A DNA stretch of 64,000 nt from contig CM028884.1 in NCBI GenBank assembly GCA_016801885.1, forward strand, positions 22,740,864-22,804,863, in the 5' to 3' direction. The notes beneath the pieces were generated by a model. It ran no database searches, was not told where the DNA came from, and saw only the letters and a list, made by a program, of their open reading frames with translations. Position 1 is the stretch's first letter. Every line of letters starts with the position of its first letter. The position numbers were made by a program, and so were the translations under genes. Origin of the DNA: Toxotes chatareus (taxonomy: Eukaryota; Chordata; Actinopteri; Toxotidae). Of the stretch, positions 49,555 through 63,100 are shown piece after piece.

Positions 49555-49954
49555 TTAGATGCTTATAAAACACTGCAGATGCTGTATCTTCCACATTGTA
49601 ATGTATCCAATTGTCCATGTAACATTGAAACTGGTCAATTGCTAGAAAAGAAAAGGAGAATATGCCCCTTTCAACTAACTGTAGCCCATATGAAGACATG
49701 GTGGGGTGAAGCCCATGAGCCCCCGCTCCTCATCACACTTGATACAAGCCTGCAGAAGCAATGATTAGGAGACCAGTTGTAGCAAGTTAATCCACTTGCC
49801 TGATCCATACTTTTTTCTGCATTAGTATAAATCAAATTAGTAAATTATATTTTTTGTCATGCACAAAAAATACCTATAAGCACTCTTTGCTCCAAATTTT
49901 CAAGGATATTCCAGAGATGTATCAAGAGAATGGCTGTGAGGTTTTAAAGTCACA

Positions 49955-49960
49955 TTTATT
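49955..49960 (-). other. eif3j: Candidate eif3j poly(A) signal
   Basis: TTTATT on the + strand, AATAAA on the - strand, 660 bp downstream of the eif3j stop. Use of this site would keep the eif3j and cilp transcripts from overlapping. Confidence 0.4.
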
Positions 49961-50617
49961 ATACTTGTCTATCCCTTTTATCTTACAATGAATGTCATGT
50001 GCTCTCTGTAAAATTACAACTACTACTTACATGTTGCATCAGTCTCAAAATCACCCACAATGCAACCTTTCCAGAGATAAAGATGAATAATGTACTGAAT
50101 AATTGTTCTGCATTTGGCAACCAAAGTTATAGATACTATATACTTTCCTGTAAGAGAACCATCCACAGGTAAGTGAGACCTATAATATATACATGACATT
50201 CTGGTTAAAGAATTTGCATAGAACCTTGTGTTTCTATGTCACTACACTTGTAACTGCAATACTGTATCTGACATTTTGACTGGAGCAACATTTAATAAAA
50301 AATGAGCCCCACAAAACTCAGACAACAGCAGTTATAGTGTATTCTCCACTGAAGCTGGGTCACCCAACAGATACTACATGATTATGTGTGTGTGAGTCGA
50401 GGCTGAATGAGACAGAGAAAAGGCAATTCCATATGTATGAACATAAAGAGTTGGTGAGACTGGATGCTCCCTGGTATAGTCCCTCTGGTCATTGAAGCAA
50501 AATGAAGGGGGCAACACATAGTTCAGATTTTCCAGGATGGCACTGGACAGCATGAGAAGGTACAGCTGCATTTCTGAGGGTCAGGAGGGGGAAAGGGCAG
50601 TGGTGATAGAGCCAGTG

Positions 50618-53600
50618 TCACATGAAGTCCTCATAGTCTTGGGCGTAGCCACCATCAAACTCTGCATAGTCAAGGTCATCTCTCATCTGTGCTTTCAAAC
50701 CACCTCCAGCTATGACCCCTTTCTTCTTCTTCTTTCCTTTGTTTTGCTGAAAAGGCAAACAATAGTCACTTAAAACAATATACATTATATATGAATACAC
50801 GTATGTAGAAAAAACACTTTCTAACTTAAGCTGAGAATTCTCTGGCTAAATGATGCAACAAACTAAATTATTCATGTGTATTCAGCTCGTTAACTGGCAT
50901 TTTAGATATTACACTTGAATTAACAAATATATCAGTGTTAGTTTAAACTGAGTATAGAAACCACATGAGCACTACAGAACAAACTGGTAACTACGCAAGG
51001 TGAACAGCACCCCCTACTGAATATGAACTGTAAATCTGATTTAATCCAACAGAAAATACCAGAACACAAGCATGCAGTCACTCACTTTTTCTTGTTTCTG
51101 TTTTTCACTTAGTAGGACTGACAGGGAATTACTGATTTTCTTCAAGTCATCTACTTCCACTGTACGAGAGAGAAGAAAATTATTACTGGTCAAGCCTGCT
51201 TTGATGGAAATCATGAATATGTGTAATAATTAGTGTTGTTAAGTAAAAACAAGTGCAAAAGATGCTGGGCTTACATGAAATACAGAGTTCCCGAAACAAT
51301 GAATCCAAGAAACTTGAATAATGCACAGATTTTTCAAACTGGGATATCTTTTCTTTCAGCAATTTTTCAAACTCTGTGAAGTCTTCTTTGGAGGACGGAC
51401 ACATGGCATCAATCCCAGTGACACTGTTTGAAGTGCTGCTGACACCTGAAAAAAATATTAGAAAAGCAATTCAATGTTTCTTCTAATGACACCAAAAATC
51501 AAGCTCAAGAGTGTAAATCACAGCAGAATTTTGAGGGTGCTAAAATTACAGAATTAACAGAAAACTGGTCTCAAAAATCCAGTATCTGTCCAGCTACAGA
51601 CCAAATAGTGTACACACACTTGATTTATGTCAAACTGTCAGAGCATGCTGAAGTTACTCTGGTTTAACAACAGTTTATTATCTATAGTATGAGGGCCTGG
51701 AACAATCCTACTGAAAGATGTCGGATGGTATCAAGCAACAAACTGTGCGAACACTAAGGATTTCTTTAGATATACAATAATTACAAAACTAAAACTTACA
51801 GAGTAAAATAATTTTTCATGTATGTGTTAATCCTTTTGTAATAATAGCAAATGTACTTTTCAAAAACACAGCTTAGTTAAAGCCTGTTTAAAGGTGATTC
51901 AGCCCATCCAACTTGAATGATAGTAAATGATGCTTCTGCTTTTAGTAACCACCACCAACACAAGAACAGGATTTAAAAAAAAAAATTAAATACAAAAAAA
52001 AAAATAAATAGTGGTGGGCCTCAGAAATGCCTATATGTTACAACAACCTGGGTTGTCTTTTTGTAGTTCCTGAACACACAACCATAGTCTACATACATGA
52101 GACAGTTAACTGTGAGTACATGAACAGGTTCAAATTAAAATGAATCATGAATTGCAATATGTTGCAGCTACAGTATGAACAACACGGTATCTGTCTTTGA
52201 AAAGCAGAAGAAACCAAGGAAGCAAACAAGCAATCCAAGCACAAATTAAACATAAAATGGTAGGCATTAGTTGTACAGTTCTGTGTACACAAAAAGTAAA
52301 GTACTGTGTATTGTGGAAGACTAATAAACTTTTTTTCCAGCCAGCTAATCCCATCTCACCAAAAGCGTCTTTTGCTAGCTCCAAGTCTGCGGCTTCCTGT
52401 AATTTCTTCACTCTTAACTTCTCTTCGAGTTGTTCTTCAGGAGTGAGCTCTGCTTCCTGTAATAAAAGATGAAGATGCCGCAAAGTCAAAATTAAAACAT
52501 TAGAGATGAAAGAGGAGACAACAGTTTTGTGTATTATAGAGGAAACTGCTAAAGCTATCTGAAAAAAGAAAACTCACTTTATCCTGCAGCTCTTTTTCCT
52601 TCAGCTCCTGTTGTTTTTTCTTTAACCGGTTTTCTTTCTCTTTGATCTTCTCACTCAACTTTTTCTTTTCAGAAACCTTCGTTTCTGAAGTTTGAAATAA
52701 TGGAATAACAAAAATGTACATTTGCAGAAAAACAGAATTTAGTCACTGATTAATATATAATACAATGAATTGTGTTCTTGTGAAACTGATGCCAGTTTAA
52801 TACATACCTGTTTTTTTCATCTCTGTTTTTTTCTCCTCCTCTTCATCCTCATCATCCCAGTTGTCCTGTGTATTAAAGAAAAAAAGGTTAGTATTTATTA
52901 ATCACAGGCAAGCTGTGTATTAGCATTAGCCAACAATGTCAGTTAATGTTATAAAATATATATGAGTATATGACTGGAAAGTCATATACTGGAAGGTTCC
53001 TATAATACATTTGAATAATAAGAACATGGAGATACAATCAGATAAATGGCCAAGAAAAAAAATGAATGTATAATTTTACATACACAGACATTTTTACACA
53101 CACTGTCCTAATTCCAGCCCTTTAAATTTTACAGCCTAAATCACAGCAACTACACAATAGGTGCAATCTATGGCAAACAGGCAACAATAATATGCAATGA
53201 TGGATGCATCTAAGTCCATTCAGATCCATAACCACCTTTATACTAGGTATGGGTGATAATTCAGTAACCTCATTTATCAAATTTTGGTGAAATGAGATTA
53301 TTTCAGATGATATTCTTTTATTCTACAAATATCTGTTGTCAGATGGGTGAATCTGTAAAAGCAGTGATTAAAAACAAACAAAATTCAGTCTTTGTGCGAC
53401 ACATACAGAATTTGAATTTCAACAGGGGAACATGGTTCATTTCTTTTTGATTACTTTATGAGTGACTTTACATATATTTTGCAACTGAAAACATCAATGT
53501 ATTGAGATTATGATTTCAAATATACCAGCCCTGACACCACCATAATAAAGCACAGCTGCTGGGAACTGATCCAAAAACCAAGTTCAAACAAGCAGTTAAA

Positions 53601-55144
53601 GATCTGCACTCTTCGCTTGAATAATATCCACATAATCATTGTTAATCATTTAAAATCATGTCCTTTAATTCCATTCAATAATTACAGACCTTTCTTACAT
53701 TCATCTCTCAACAGATATTTTGAATACTAAGTGTAGATGAAATAACTTTAAATGCACAGACACTTTACTCACTGAGTTTTGACAAGCAAGCTGTTGTAAT
53801 TGAGTGTACTGTAAATACAAGAATACCTAAATACAATTGACTGTGTTAGTCTCAAGCTTGCCACAAACATTTTACCCTGCTTGCTGAATAAAATGAGAGT
53901 TTGTACTATGGAGGACATGAAATCATCAGTTTCTATAGTGTTGGCACCATATGTGACAGAAACCTGAACAACTGAAGAGGCCTCAACGAGCACTTTCCCT
54001 GGATCAATTATCTGAGTTTTCTCGACAGCGACCGAGTAAACATTCAGGTAAAAAAAAAAAACCCCTGAATAACCACCATCAACTGACCACCAGCCTCCCA
54101 GCACACGCCTGTTGTAAAGTCGGAAACTTCTAGGCCTAGTTTTTGGCTCAGTTGAGTCATCAACCCAGATGATGATTTCATCCGATTGTGGCTAAAGTTG
54201 GTTAGCAGGCTAACGCCGCCTCATGTTAAACGAAACACAAGCTGTGGAAATTCGGGACAGGATGGTGGATGCTAATCTCTTACAGTCATTTAATGCAATC
54301 AAACTCGGGCAATGATGAGATAACCGCCTACACTATCCATCTACTCCAAACCACTTAAGTTAACAACGCTATCGTCGAGGTTACCTAACCGCAAAGCTCA
54401 TTTTAGACGCAAGCTGACCGGGGAGCTAGCGACTTTGCTAGCTAAGTGGCCCGGGAGGAGGTTAGCTTCAAGCTACGTTATCCAAAATTAGCCCGGTTAT
54501 CCAGAAATTATTTCGCTGATTGTCAGCTTCAAATAAAACCAAACAATGCTAGCTTCCAGAAAATAGGTTAAATGTCATTAATTTAACTGGTACGCCGACA
54601 TCCACTGTGGTAACGGTACGTCGGGACATTTAAAAACCGAATAGTAGCTAACCGTTAGCTAAGCTCGAGTTACTACAGGCTGCCTGTTGGAGGCACATGA
54701 CTTAGCCATCAGCTAGCACAAAGCTAACACATAGGTGGCTGGGACTGACAGGCAGCCTGAGACCACGGTGAAGCATGGCACCACAGCCGGAGCGACGGTG
54801 CTTCACACTCACCGCTCGCTTGACGTTTATCAGACAAACCTTAGCTTCGTTAAATCCCAACACAGACTGTACGAGCGTTTGTCACGTTAATTTACCTTAA
54901 CATCTTCATCTTCGTCTTCGCCTTCCCATTTGTCCAGCGCTGCCGCCTTTTTAATCGGCTCCTCCGGCTCGAAGTTGTCAGCGTCTGTAAAAACGACAAC
55001 ATGAAATTCGTTAGGCCAATCCACATCTAACAAGCAAGTTTGACAATAACGGAGTGCGAAGCTCGTAAAACTAAGACTGTGTTAAAGCGGATGATGCACA
55101 GATAGCTATCCTTCCCAACTTAGTTTCTCACCCCAGTCCGCCAT
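50618..55144 (-). CDS. eif3j: Eukaryotic translation initiation factor 3 subunit J, complete
   Basis: Loosely bound subunit of eIF3 (yeast HCR1); it binds the 40S subunit near the decoding centre and helps recruit eIF3 and control mRNA entry. Exons in order of translation: 55144-55132, 54984-54896, 52865-52808, 52684-52578, 52456-52360, 51445-51275, 51159-51086, 50746-50618. All splice sites are GT-AG and the 738 nt join in phase to 245 residues (human 258). The start MADWD lies in the first exon. An acidic segment (WEGEDEDEDVKDNWDD) precedes a lysine/glutamate-rich probable coiled coil (residues about 54-110). Then come the conserved ELAKDAFGV...GIDAMCPSSKEDFTEF core and a KKKKKG basic patch, and the family-typical C-terminus DGGYAQDYEDFM. 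Teleosts may carry two paralogues; I cannot say which this is. Confidence 0.95.
52866..54895 (-). other. eif3j: eif3j intron 2
   Basis: The longest eif3j intron. The half nearest exon 2 (54150-54800) belongs to the CpG-rich promoter domain and is dense in TTAGC/GCTAA/GCTAGC words. A 111-codon - strand frame at 53769-54104 has no splice or domain support. Confidence 0.6.
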
Positions 55145-55260
55145 GTCGGCTGTGTTGGTTGTGTTTGACAGGCTCGCAGTGGAGTCAGTGCTGCAGCCCG
55201 CTGGCCACGTTCAGAAACAGCTCCCACCTCCTGGACGTCACTGTCGGCTTATCTAACGCC
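54750..55260. promoter_or_regulatory. eif3j: CpG-rich promoter region of eif3j
   Basis: CpG is frequent around exons 1 and 2, in contrast to the depleted flanks. No TATA box is visible upstream of the ATG. A CRE-like GACGTCAC lies at 55234-55241, about 90 bp upstream of the start codon. This is the usual form of a housekeeping promoter. Confidence 0.55.
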
Positions 55261-56677
55261 CTCACTGCTCTGGACTACTTTCAGCAACATGACACTGATC
55301 AGGCATTTAATTAAATAGTAAACACAAGGAGGGTGCTTGATACGGTGTGGCTAGGTTAATGAGACAATCCACAGGACAGAGTTTGTAGTAGAGTTTCGTT
55401 CAGTGACTGTCTCCTTTGCATCACGGTATATAAAGTATATGTTAACTGACAGTGCACATATTCCAGACTGCTGTTTTATATATCAAAATCAGTCAAAATT
55501 GAAAAATTAAAATTATTGGTTAGTAAGAAAGTCGCAGTTTTTGTCTCAGAATATCATAATTTTTATTTAAAATGTTAGAGCCTTAACACACTGTCTCAGA
55601 TTGTTCAAGATTCAATACTTCATTGCAATTTCAACTTTGTTGACAGGAATTTAGTTTTGGAGAGTTCACACAGAACTGAAAGAAACAAAAATCTCACCTC
55701 ACACAAGTAATCTCATTAAAAAAAATTAAAGAAAATAAAAAGGAATAACAACAATAATAAATGGTATAATAATTAAAACAATGGGGATGCCTTCATCAGT
55801 ACCACAACTGTGAATACATGTTCAGGGTGAATTTGAGACTGATCAGATGTCTCTTTGATGGTACTCCTTGATGGATAAGGATCTAAACATCTAAAGTTTC
55901 TAAAAACGTTTCACAGTAATGAACATACACTTAATGTGACTTACAGATTGGAATAAAAACAGCTGTTGGGTAAGTGCCAGGTGCTGTTGCCAAACTTAGT
56001 TGTCCTGGTTCTGATATTTAACTCACTTTTCATAGTCTTACAGATAATGATATTTAACTATTCCATAATGTTGAATTAAAAAGTATAAAATCTGAATTTG
56101 CATGAAATTTATATCTCATAATTGTCAACATTGTAAATATACACAGTTTTTTAGTAACATGGATTAAAGAAGTCAACTATAGGTTTCTTTTATTGTTGGA
56201 AGCTGAATGGTATAGTCTTATTGCCAGTGTGAGATATTAATTAAAGTATTGTGAGATTATTTATTATAAGTCCACTAAGTGCGCATGGATGCTAAAAACA
56301 GACAGAGTTGATCAGAGGCAAAGTGGTTCACTTTAATCATTTAGGTCTATATTTATCACACCAGAAAGTGTGCACAACAATAAAAACTCACAGCAAAATA
56401 GACTGAAGTTGACCAATACTAATACAATTGGGTGATATATAAATGTAGCAAAGACTAAAGCTCTTACTCTGACAAAAATATTATATCATTTCACAAAAAT
56501 ATATAACTTTGTAGGTTTGCAACACCACTGTATTTAGTTCATTGCAACTGTATAATAACTATTTTTGAGTCTTTTAAGTGTTTGGGCTGCTTTTCTGGGT
56601 ATGGCGTCACATCCCTGAGAAGGACACATCAGGACAGTAGGGGTTCATACAGGCTTATCAAAATACATATGAATGAA

Positions 56678-56708
<31 letters not shown>

Positions 56709-57016
56709 ATAGGCCAAGTGTTGGTGTTGATTAGACTTTGTGGATATATTGTTTATACTGTGAAAATATTTTGTTTTTTTCCTTTCTCTTCTTTGAATTA
56801 AACTATTCCTTTGGTTTGTTTAGTGCTGAATATTGATGTGTCAATGTGATAACTGCATATAGTAAATTACAGTTTCACTGAATATAGTATATAGAAATCC
56901 TGAAGTGCTGCTTATTTCAACAAGGTATGGTATTGGGCAGATCAGTGATATCATCTTGGTTGTGTGGGTGAGGAGGTGTCTCCTGATCCAGTTCCCCACT
57001 CCAGGGGTGAGTGGGG
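55261..57016. other. Intergenic region between eif3j start and strc end
   Basis: AT-rich non-coding sequence. It contains a (AAAT)n microsatellite (56671-56710) and probably the strc 3' UTR; a - strand AATAAA (TTTATT at 56260-56265) could end that transcript. Nothing else is supported. Confidence 0.5.
56671..56710. repeat. (AAAT)n microsatellite
   Basis: About ten four-base steps, visible directly. Confidence 0.95.
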
Positions 57017-57126
57017 TCATGTGCCAGGGCAGATCAGGTCAGGACAGGGTAGAACAATCAGCAGAATCAGCAGTCCCAGTATGAGACACAGAGGACTGTG
57101 GCTCAGCGCCAGCCCAAGTGACTTCC
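57017..57126 (-). CDS. strc: strc last exon: hydrophobic C-terminal tail
   Basis: Entered after 'ttcctgtag' in phase with the previous exon. It encodes about 36 residues with a hydrophobic core, LCLILGLLILLIVLP, then CPDLICPGT and the stop. A terminal hydrophobic stretch preceded by small residues suits a GPI-attachment signal or a C-terminal anchor, in line with mesothelin-family relatives. The exon is called from splice phase, position and tail character; residue identity to mammals here is low. Confidence 0.65.
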
Positions 57127-60100
57127 CTACAGGAACACAGTGAAACCAATACAAATGTAGAGCCATGCATAATACGATCCCTGCAGCTTATCCATCTTTG
57201 TATATTATCACAAATAAACCCTGAAAGTAATTTTAGAGTCTTTCACTACACTTCCTGTGTTGATCAGTTGATAATACACACTGTCACAGCATCTAAAATG
57301 ACATTCCAGGATAAGTGATGCATTCAAATTACACCATAAATAGAAGAATTCTCAACTCAAGTGTATTGTTTGTTTCTTTCTTTTTGTATAAAATGTGCAA
57401 CAATGGCACCCCAAAAAGCAAATATAAATTTCACAATTACTCTCAAGGTGAGGTTTTGAACTTTGTCCCAATTCTATACTACATACTACTCTAACCATGG
57501 TTTTGAGAATGAACTGCATTTACAATGAAAAACAAAAAAAATTAAAAAGCCCTATGTGTAGGATTTGCAAAGCATCTTGCTTTGGAAACATTTGTTGGTA
57601 CACTGAGAACAGTGCTGAAATCATCAAATAGACAGTACCAGTTTACAGAAGGACTGTCTCACTTTTCTGTGAGCACAAATAATTTGTCATCAAAAAAGAT
57701 TGTACAATTCTATAAAAATTCTACACATAGGGTATTTAAGTACACTCAAAGTTGTCTGCTTGTTTATTTGAGTATGCTGCTGATGTCACTGATACACAAA
57801 GGAATTCGAGGAGTTACTTACAGCTGATAAGAAAAATTAAAAGAGATTGCAGATGATGGTGAGACAGCTCCAGGATGATCTCAGACAAGAAAACAAAAAA
57901 TAAATAATTAAAACTTTGGAAAAACATTTTGCAATAGCTCTCTACAAGTAGTAGATTATTAATGTTTGTATATAATATACTGCAGTGTATAGTATTAGTA
58001 TGGAATTGGGACCCATCTTTGGTTAGATCTTTAAGGGAGGTCAGTTCACATTCACCAGATAAACTGAATTTTATGAAGAAAAATTAAGTAAGTTTCTGAA
58101 AATGATCCATCTTTACAATTTAGAGTTGCTAATATCTTGAGTGGTTTACCTCTGAAGTCTACAGGTCTGTTCTCCCAGGGTGTCAACACCACAGCCAGAG
58201 CTGTCCTCTGAACTTCTGACAGAGCAGAGAACTGCTCATTAGTTACGGCAGCAGCCTGCTCATAAGAGAACATGCTGATCTGTCTGTGGTTTAATGCCAC
58301 CTTCAGGAAAACACAAAACAGACAGACGTAGAAATAGAGAACAAAATGGGCAGAAATAAGATGAGACAACATAAGGACTTACTAAAATAAAACAAAATAT
58401 CTGCAGGTCTGTAAAAGTTTTAACTATTTAGAAATGCCACATTACACTACTTTAGGTGTGTTTTGGTCTGTACTGGAATCAGTCTTTTCACACACCTTGA
58501 CAAATCACACAGTCTGAAAGTCTCCTGATTCAATCTGTGAAAAGTATTTTAGGTTCCCTATACAGAATTGGGTCTGCTACCAGGGCACTACGGAGATACT
58601 ACTACAGGCCTTATATTCGCTTTTTCATGCCAAAAAAAAAAAAGCAAGGCAAATAAAATCTTTACATTTCTAACGTTTGTGCCTCTTTGATGTTGTCTAT
58701 GTGCACAAGAGGCTGTTTATTTCTTCTTTTGTGGAGTTTCAGTCATCATAATCTGCCCTGAAGCAAACACTGTCACTACTAGCTACTGTAGCTACAACTG
58801 ACTCATTATGAGAAAGTGTTCATTTAAAAAAAAAAAACCTTAAATTAACTTAAATGAATTAATCACTTTTCATCAGTTAATCCTTGCATCTATTTTCTGC
58901 TGCTTATCTGGGTCCAGGTCATGTTGATTTCATTAATTATATCCTTAGGAATAATTGTTATATACTTCTGGGAAGTACTGAAACTATGTTATATAATAAT
59001 AAATAATTCTAGGTCATATTGTCCCTAATGGTTTTCCATTCTTTGGCCTGTTTGACTAGGTATTAAATTTAATTCTGTGTGGTGTTAAAGGTCTAGTTGG
59101 CGAATACTGCAGAAACATGAACATAGATCGAAATATCATGAACCCCAGAGGTGAAGCTCTGAAATCCTCTTAAATCATAAAAGCTAATGCTGTGAATATT
59201 GTTTTGTTGTTTTATTAAATCGCGACTTACATAAAACCGTTCTGGTGGTATCATCGAGATAGCCGTAGGTGTGATACCTTCTATTTGCTCTTTCACCAAC
59301 GCTGACATGGCGAAGTCTGGGAGACCAGCTGTAAGAAGTGGGAAATGTTTCAGAGAGAGTGGAAAGGTCGCTCGAGTCAAAAACACTGGGATCCAGCCAG
59401 AAGAGCAAAACACAATACATTTAGTGGGTGCTAAGAAAAAAAAAAAAAAAAATGTGAATGCCTTTAATTTGAGGTTGTGAGCACACACTGAAGCTGAGCT
59501 ATCTTAGGCGAAGACAGTGCATGGGCCATACCTGCCAGAACTCCGATCTCAATGAAGACATCAGTTCCCCAGGAACTTATGGGTCCAAAAGCAAGGCTGT
59601 GGGTTAGCAATCCAACAAGGGCATCCAGCTGGGCCTCTGAGCAGGACAGTGCCAGCTGACCCAGCCAGAGCACCGCCTTACTGCAGCCACCAGGGGGAGA
59701 CACAGCACCAGAAGAGAGTAAATTCAAATGTCAAACATCAGTGCTCAAAAAAGGGGTCAAGAAACATATTTTAAAGTGTCTGTTGTTATTTGCACACCTG
59801 AACTCTACGGCATTAAAAGAGTTCATCTCTGTGGTTTTAGCTCCGCACACAATGTATCCCATTGCCACCAGTGTGCTGGAGTCAAGCTGGCTCGGACTCT
59901 GTTTGGTGGAGTTTAACATGGTGGTAAAAAGCGCAGCCAGCTAGGATAAAAACAAGAGTTATGGTGAAAACATGCTCCTTTAACATACACAGTTTATTAG
60001 CTACACCAAGCTAGAACTAATGTCTAATACAACAGCCCTGCAAAATGCCCTAGCTTTTCAGAGAGGAGCTGATTCCACTTTATGTTCATTTTGAAAGTTT

Positions 60101-63100
60101 ATTGTGCTGTTGAATTATACAGGGTTATATTAAGAGGTGTTAGAGGTCTAATATTTTGTCTGCTCTCACTGATCGAAATAGGACAAACAAAACATCAGAA
60201 AAGAAGTTTCCCTCCCTCCTCTACTTCACGCCTGGTTGTTTTTTGCCTTCTTGTCATCCATGACATTTGTGAAACATCAGTTGTTGGGTGTTATCCCACT
60301 TGTACCATGGTCACATGTCCAAAAACAGCCACATTCAATCACATCAAAAGTATCAGTCGTTCATTTATGTATAAGATAGACTTCTGTTAATATCAAACTG
60401 GTTAGAAATTAAATCTTGTGTGGCTCGCCTAGCAGCTATAAGCCTAGAGTTGAATACTGGTGCATTCATTTAGAAGGGCAAACACCTTTGAAGTAAGTTT
60501 ATGTAATATGTTAAGTGCAGTGGCCAAAGCAGCTACCTGTCTGTTGTTCCAGGCACTGACAGCACCCAGAGAAGCGATGCTCCTCCGCTCAGTCAATCGG
60601 AGGCTGCTCAGCTCGTCTACTGTCAATTCCATCGCTAGCACACCCAGCTGAGAGATCACGGACGGGGAGAAGGAGGAGGCTGGGCCGTATATCTTCATGT
60701 ACAAGTCCCAGCAAAGACAGAGCAGACACACAGTGTTAAGACCTGGACTGAGGAGGGGAAGCAAACCAGTACAGCCTTAGATTAAACGCATCTGAGAGGT
60801 TGTTAAATGGACTGAAGTACACTACAAATGAATCTCACCTGTTTGACCCTCTTGAGCACCTGGCTACGCTGGTAGGATGCAAGGAACTGGTCATGACCCA
60901 TCAGCTCCAGACAGTTGGAGAAGGCCGATGAGGACATGCTCGTCAGACTGCTGGAGGTCCAGGCAGCGGGGGTTATTGTATGCAGAATCTCACAGGTAGG
61001 AACCATTGGAGTCGCTGGGAAAGGACACAGACAGAAATATCTGATCAGAAGATGCTTCTCCCCCAACACACAACATGAAGTTTCTACACCTCAGTTTTTG
61101 TGCGGATTAAAAAAAACAATTATACCATGTGATATCAAACTATTCTTTTAGAGAGAACCACTGCGGTTATTGTAGAGGTTTAAGGAACCAAAGTGATGCT
61201 CACGTGATAGAGGATTTATTTTGAGGAAGCCCAGAAAAAACTGAAGAACAAATTGCTGCTTTTGAAAAAATTCCATCCTCTCATCCTTGTTCAAACAGTA
61301 GCTCCCCACATCCCCACGTTCCCACTGACGCTGGTGCATGAACAGCTTCTCTATATGCCCCACTGTCATCAACGCCTGTGGGAACACAAACAACAACAGA
61401 CGTGTGCGCATCACATGTAGAGACACAGATACACACTGATGGTTTATGGGAAAACAGGAGCTTCACCACCTGATCCCGACACCTGCTTGAGATGTGACAC
61501 CTGAGGGATTTATTTACATGCCTTTACTGGCTTGGCCTGGAATCAAGTAACAATCCCAACGCCTCACTGTAGATTTCTGGACATCGAATGAATCAGTTTT
61601 CCTCAATCTGAGTATCAAACTGTTTGGTTTCAGGAGCACTTGATCAAAATGCAACACTCATCTCACCAGGGAAATCTCCTGCAGAGTGCTGTCAGGCAGG
61701 AAGAAGAGAAAGCGGTCCACCTGAGTGAGTGTTGTTTGGTTCCAGTTCTTGACTGGGCTGAGAGGAGATAAAAGGTAAACGGTAAAATATATTATACATA
61801 CACCTAAATTCACAACAGAAAAAACCCACATATTTTTAATGTTTTGTATAAAAACAAAAAAACATTTAATATTAACAGAAGACCAATTATGTTATTTTCA
61901 TCTACCCTATATAATTTGATTATATAGTATTTGTAATATGTGTCTTTATTTGTTCTATTTAATTTTCTTGTTTGATATTTTTTAACTATGCTTTTTATCA
62001 TTCAGACAGATGCTTAGGATATGTAATGACATGGTTATACTGCTTTGTTTTTTGTAACTTCATTGTTCAATAAAACACACACACAAAAAATTGCCCTTTG
62101 CTGTCCCAACAGTTAAAGCTTTCAGCTCGGGGTGACAACCTTACCCAAAGGTGGCAGGTTCTTGCAGGATACGAGCCACAATGTCCATCTTGCTCCTGCT
62201 GTAGCAGAGCCCCAGAAGAAAATCCAGGTTGTCAACAAAGAAGCTGCGGTCCACCTGAACGAAAACCTCATCCACCACAAACGGTGCCATGATGCCTAGT
62301 AAACGAAACTCTTCCTCAGTGAACACCCCTGTGTACATGCCCTGTAGAGAAAAAGTTCACAAATCACAGATCTTCTTATTGTTTCTTTTGTTTTTATTGT
62401 CTCTTATTGTTTCTTTGCCTTTCAACATTTTTAAAATAGGAGAGCGATCCATATAGCAACACAGTGTAGCTCTATTCACCATCCTCTGCACTATTTTGTC
62501 CACCAGCAGCTCCTGTTTCGTTCTAGGCAGCAAGAGAAAGTGATGAGGGTCTTCAATAATCATCTTCCTTAGAGTGTCCATCATCGATGTAGAAAACTTC
62601 TTAATAGTGCTCACCCTGCAAGTAACCAAACACACATGAACAGAATAATAAAGAATGTTTTTCATTATATAGTCAATAAAGCTATTAGTCACTATTCACT
62701 AACTGCTGTTAAAACCTCTTTAAATTATGTTGACATATAATTCCTATCTGCTCATAATGAGATGACCGTATCCCAGCAATCATTTTGAATTATCTGAAAG
62801 TTATGTGAACACGTTAACAGTGTCGTGATTAATGCTAATTTGTGACTTACGGCATGGACAGGGCAATCTCAGTGCCAAAATCTTTAAGCAGTTCGGAGAA
62901 GAACTCCAACTGATACAGCTCCTCAATCACACACTTTTTCTGTCCAGAAGAACAAAGACACACAACAATGGACATTTAGATACAGAGATATAGATATAGA
63001 TATAGATATATATCACATGCATTTTACAGACATGGCTAAAAGTGTTGGAACCTTCAAAAAACACAATTTTCTCAGAAATAAGTTCAAACTGACGACCACT

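Noticed and set aside
53769..54104. 111 codon - strand frame in eif3j intron 2
   Set aside because: The eif3j exons join in phase without it, and it has no recognisable domain.
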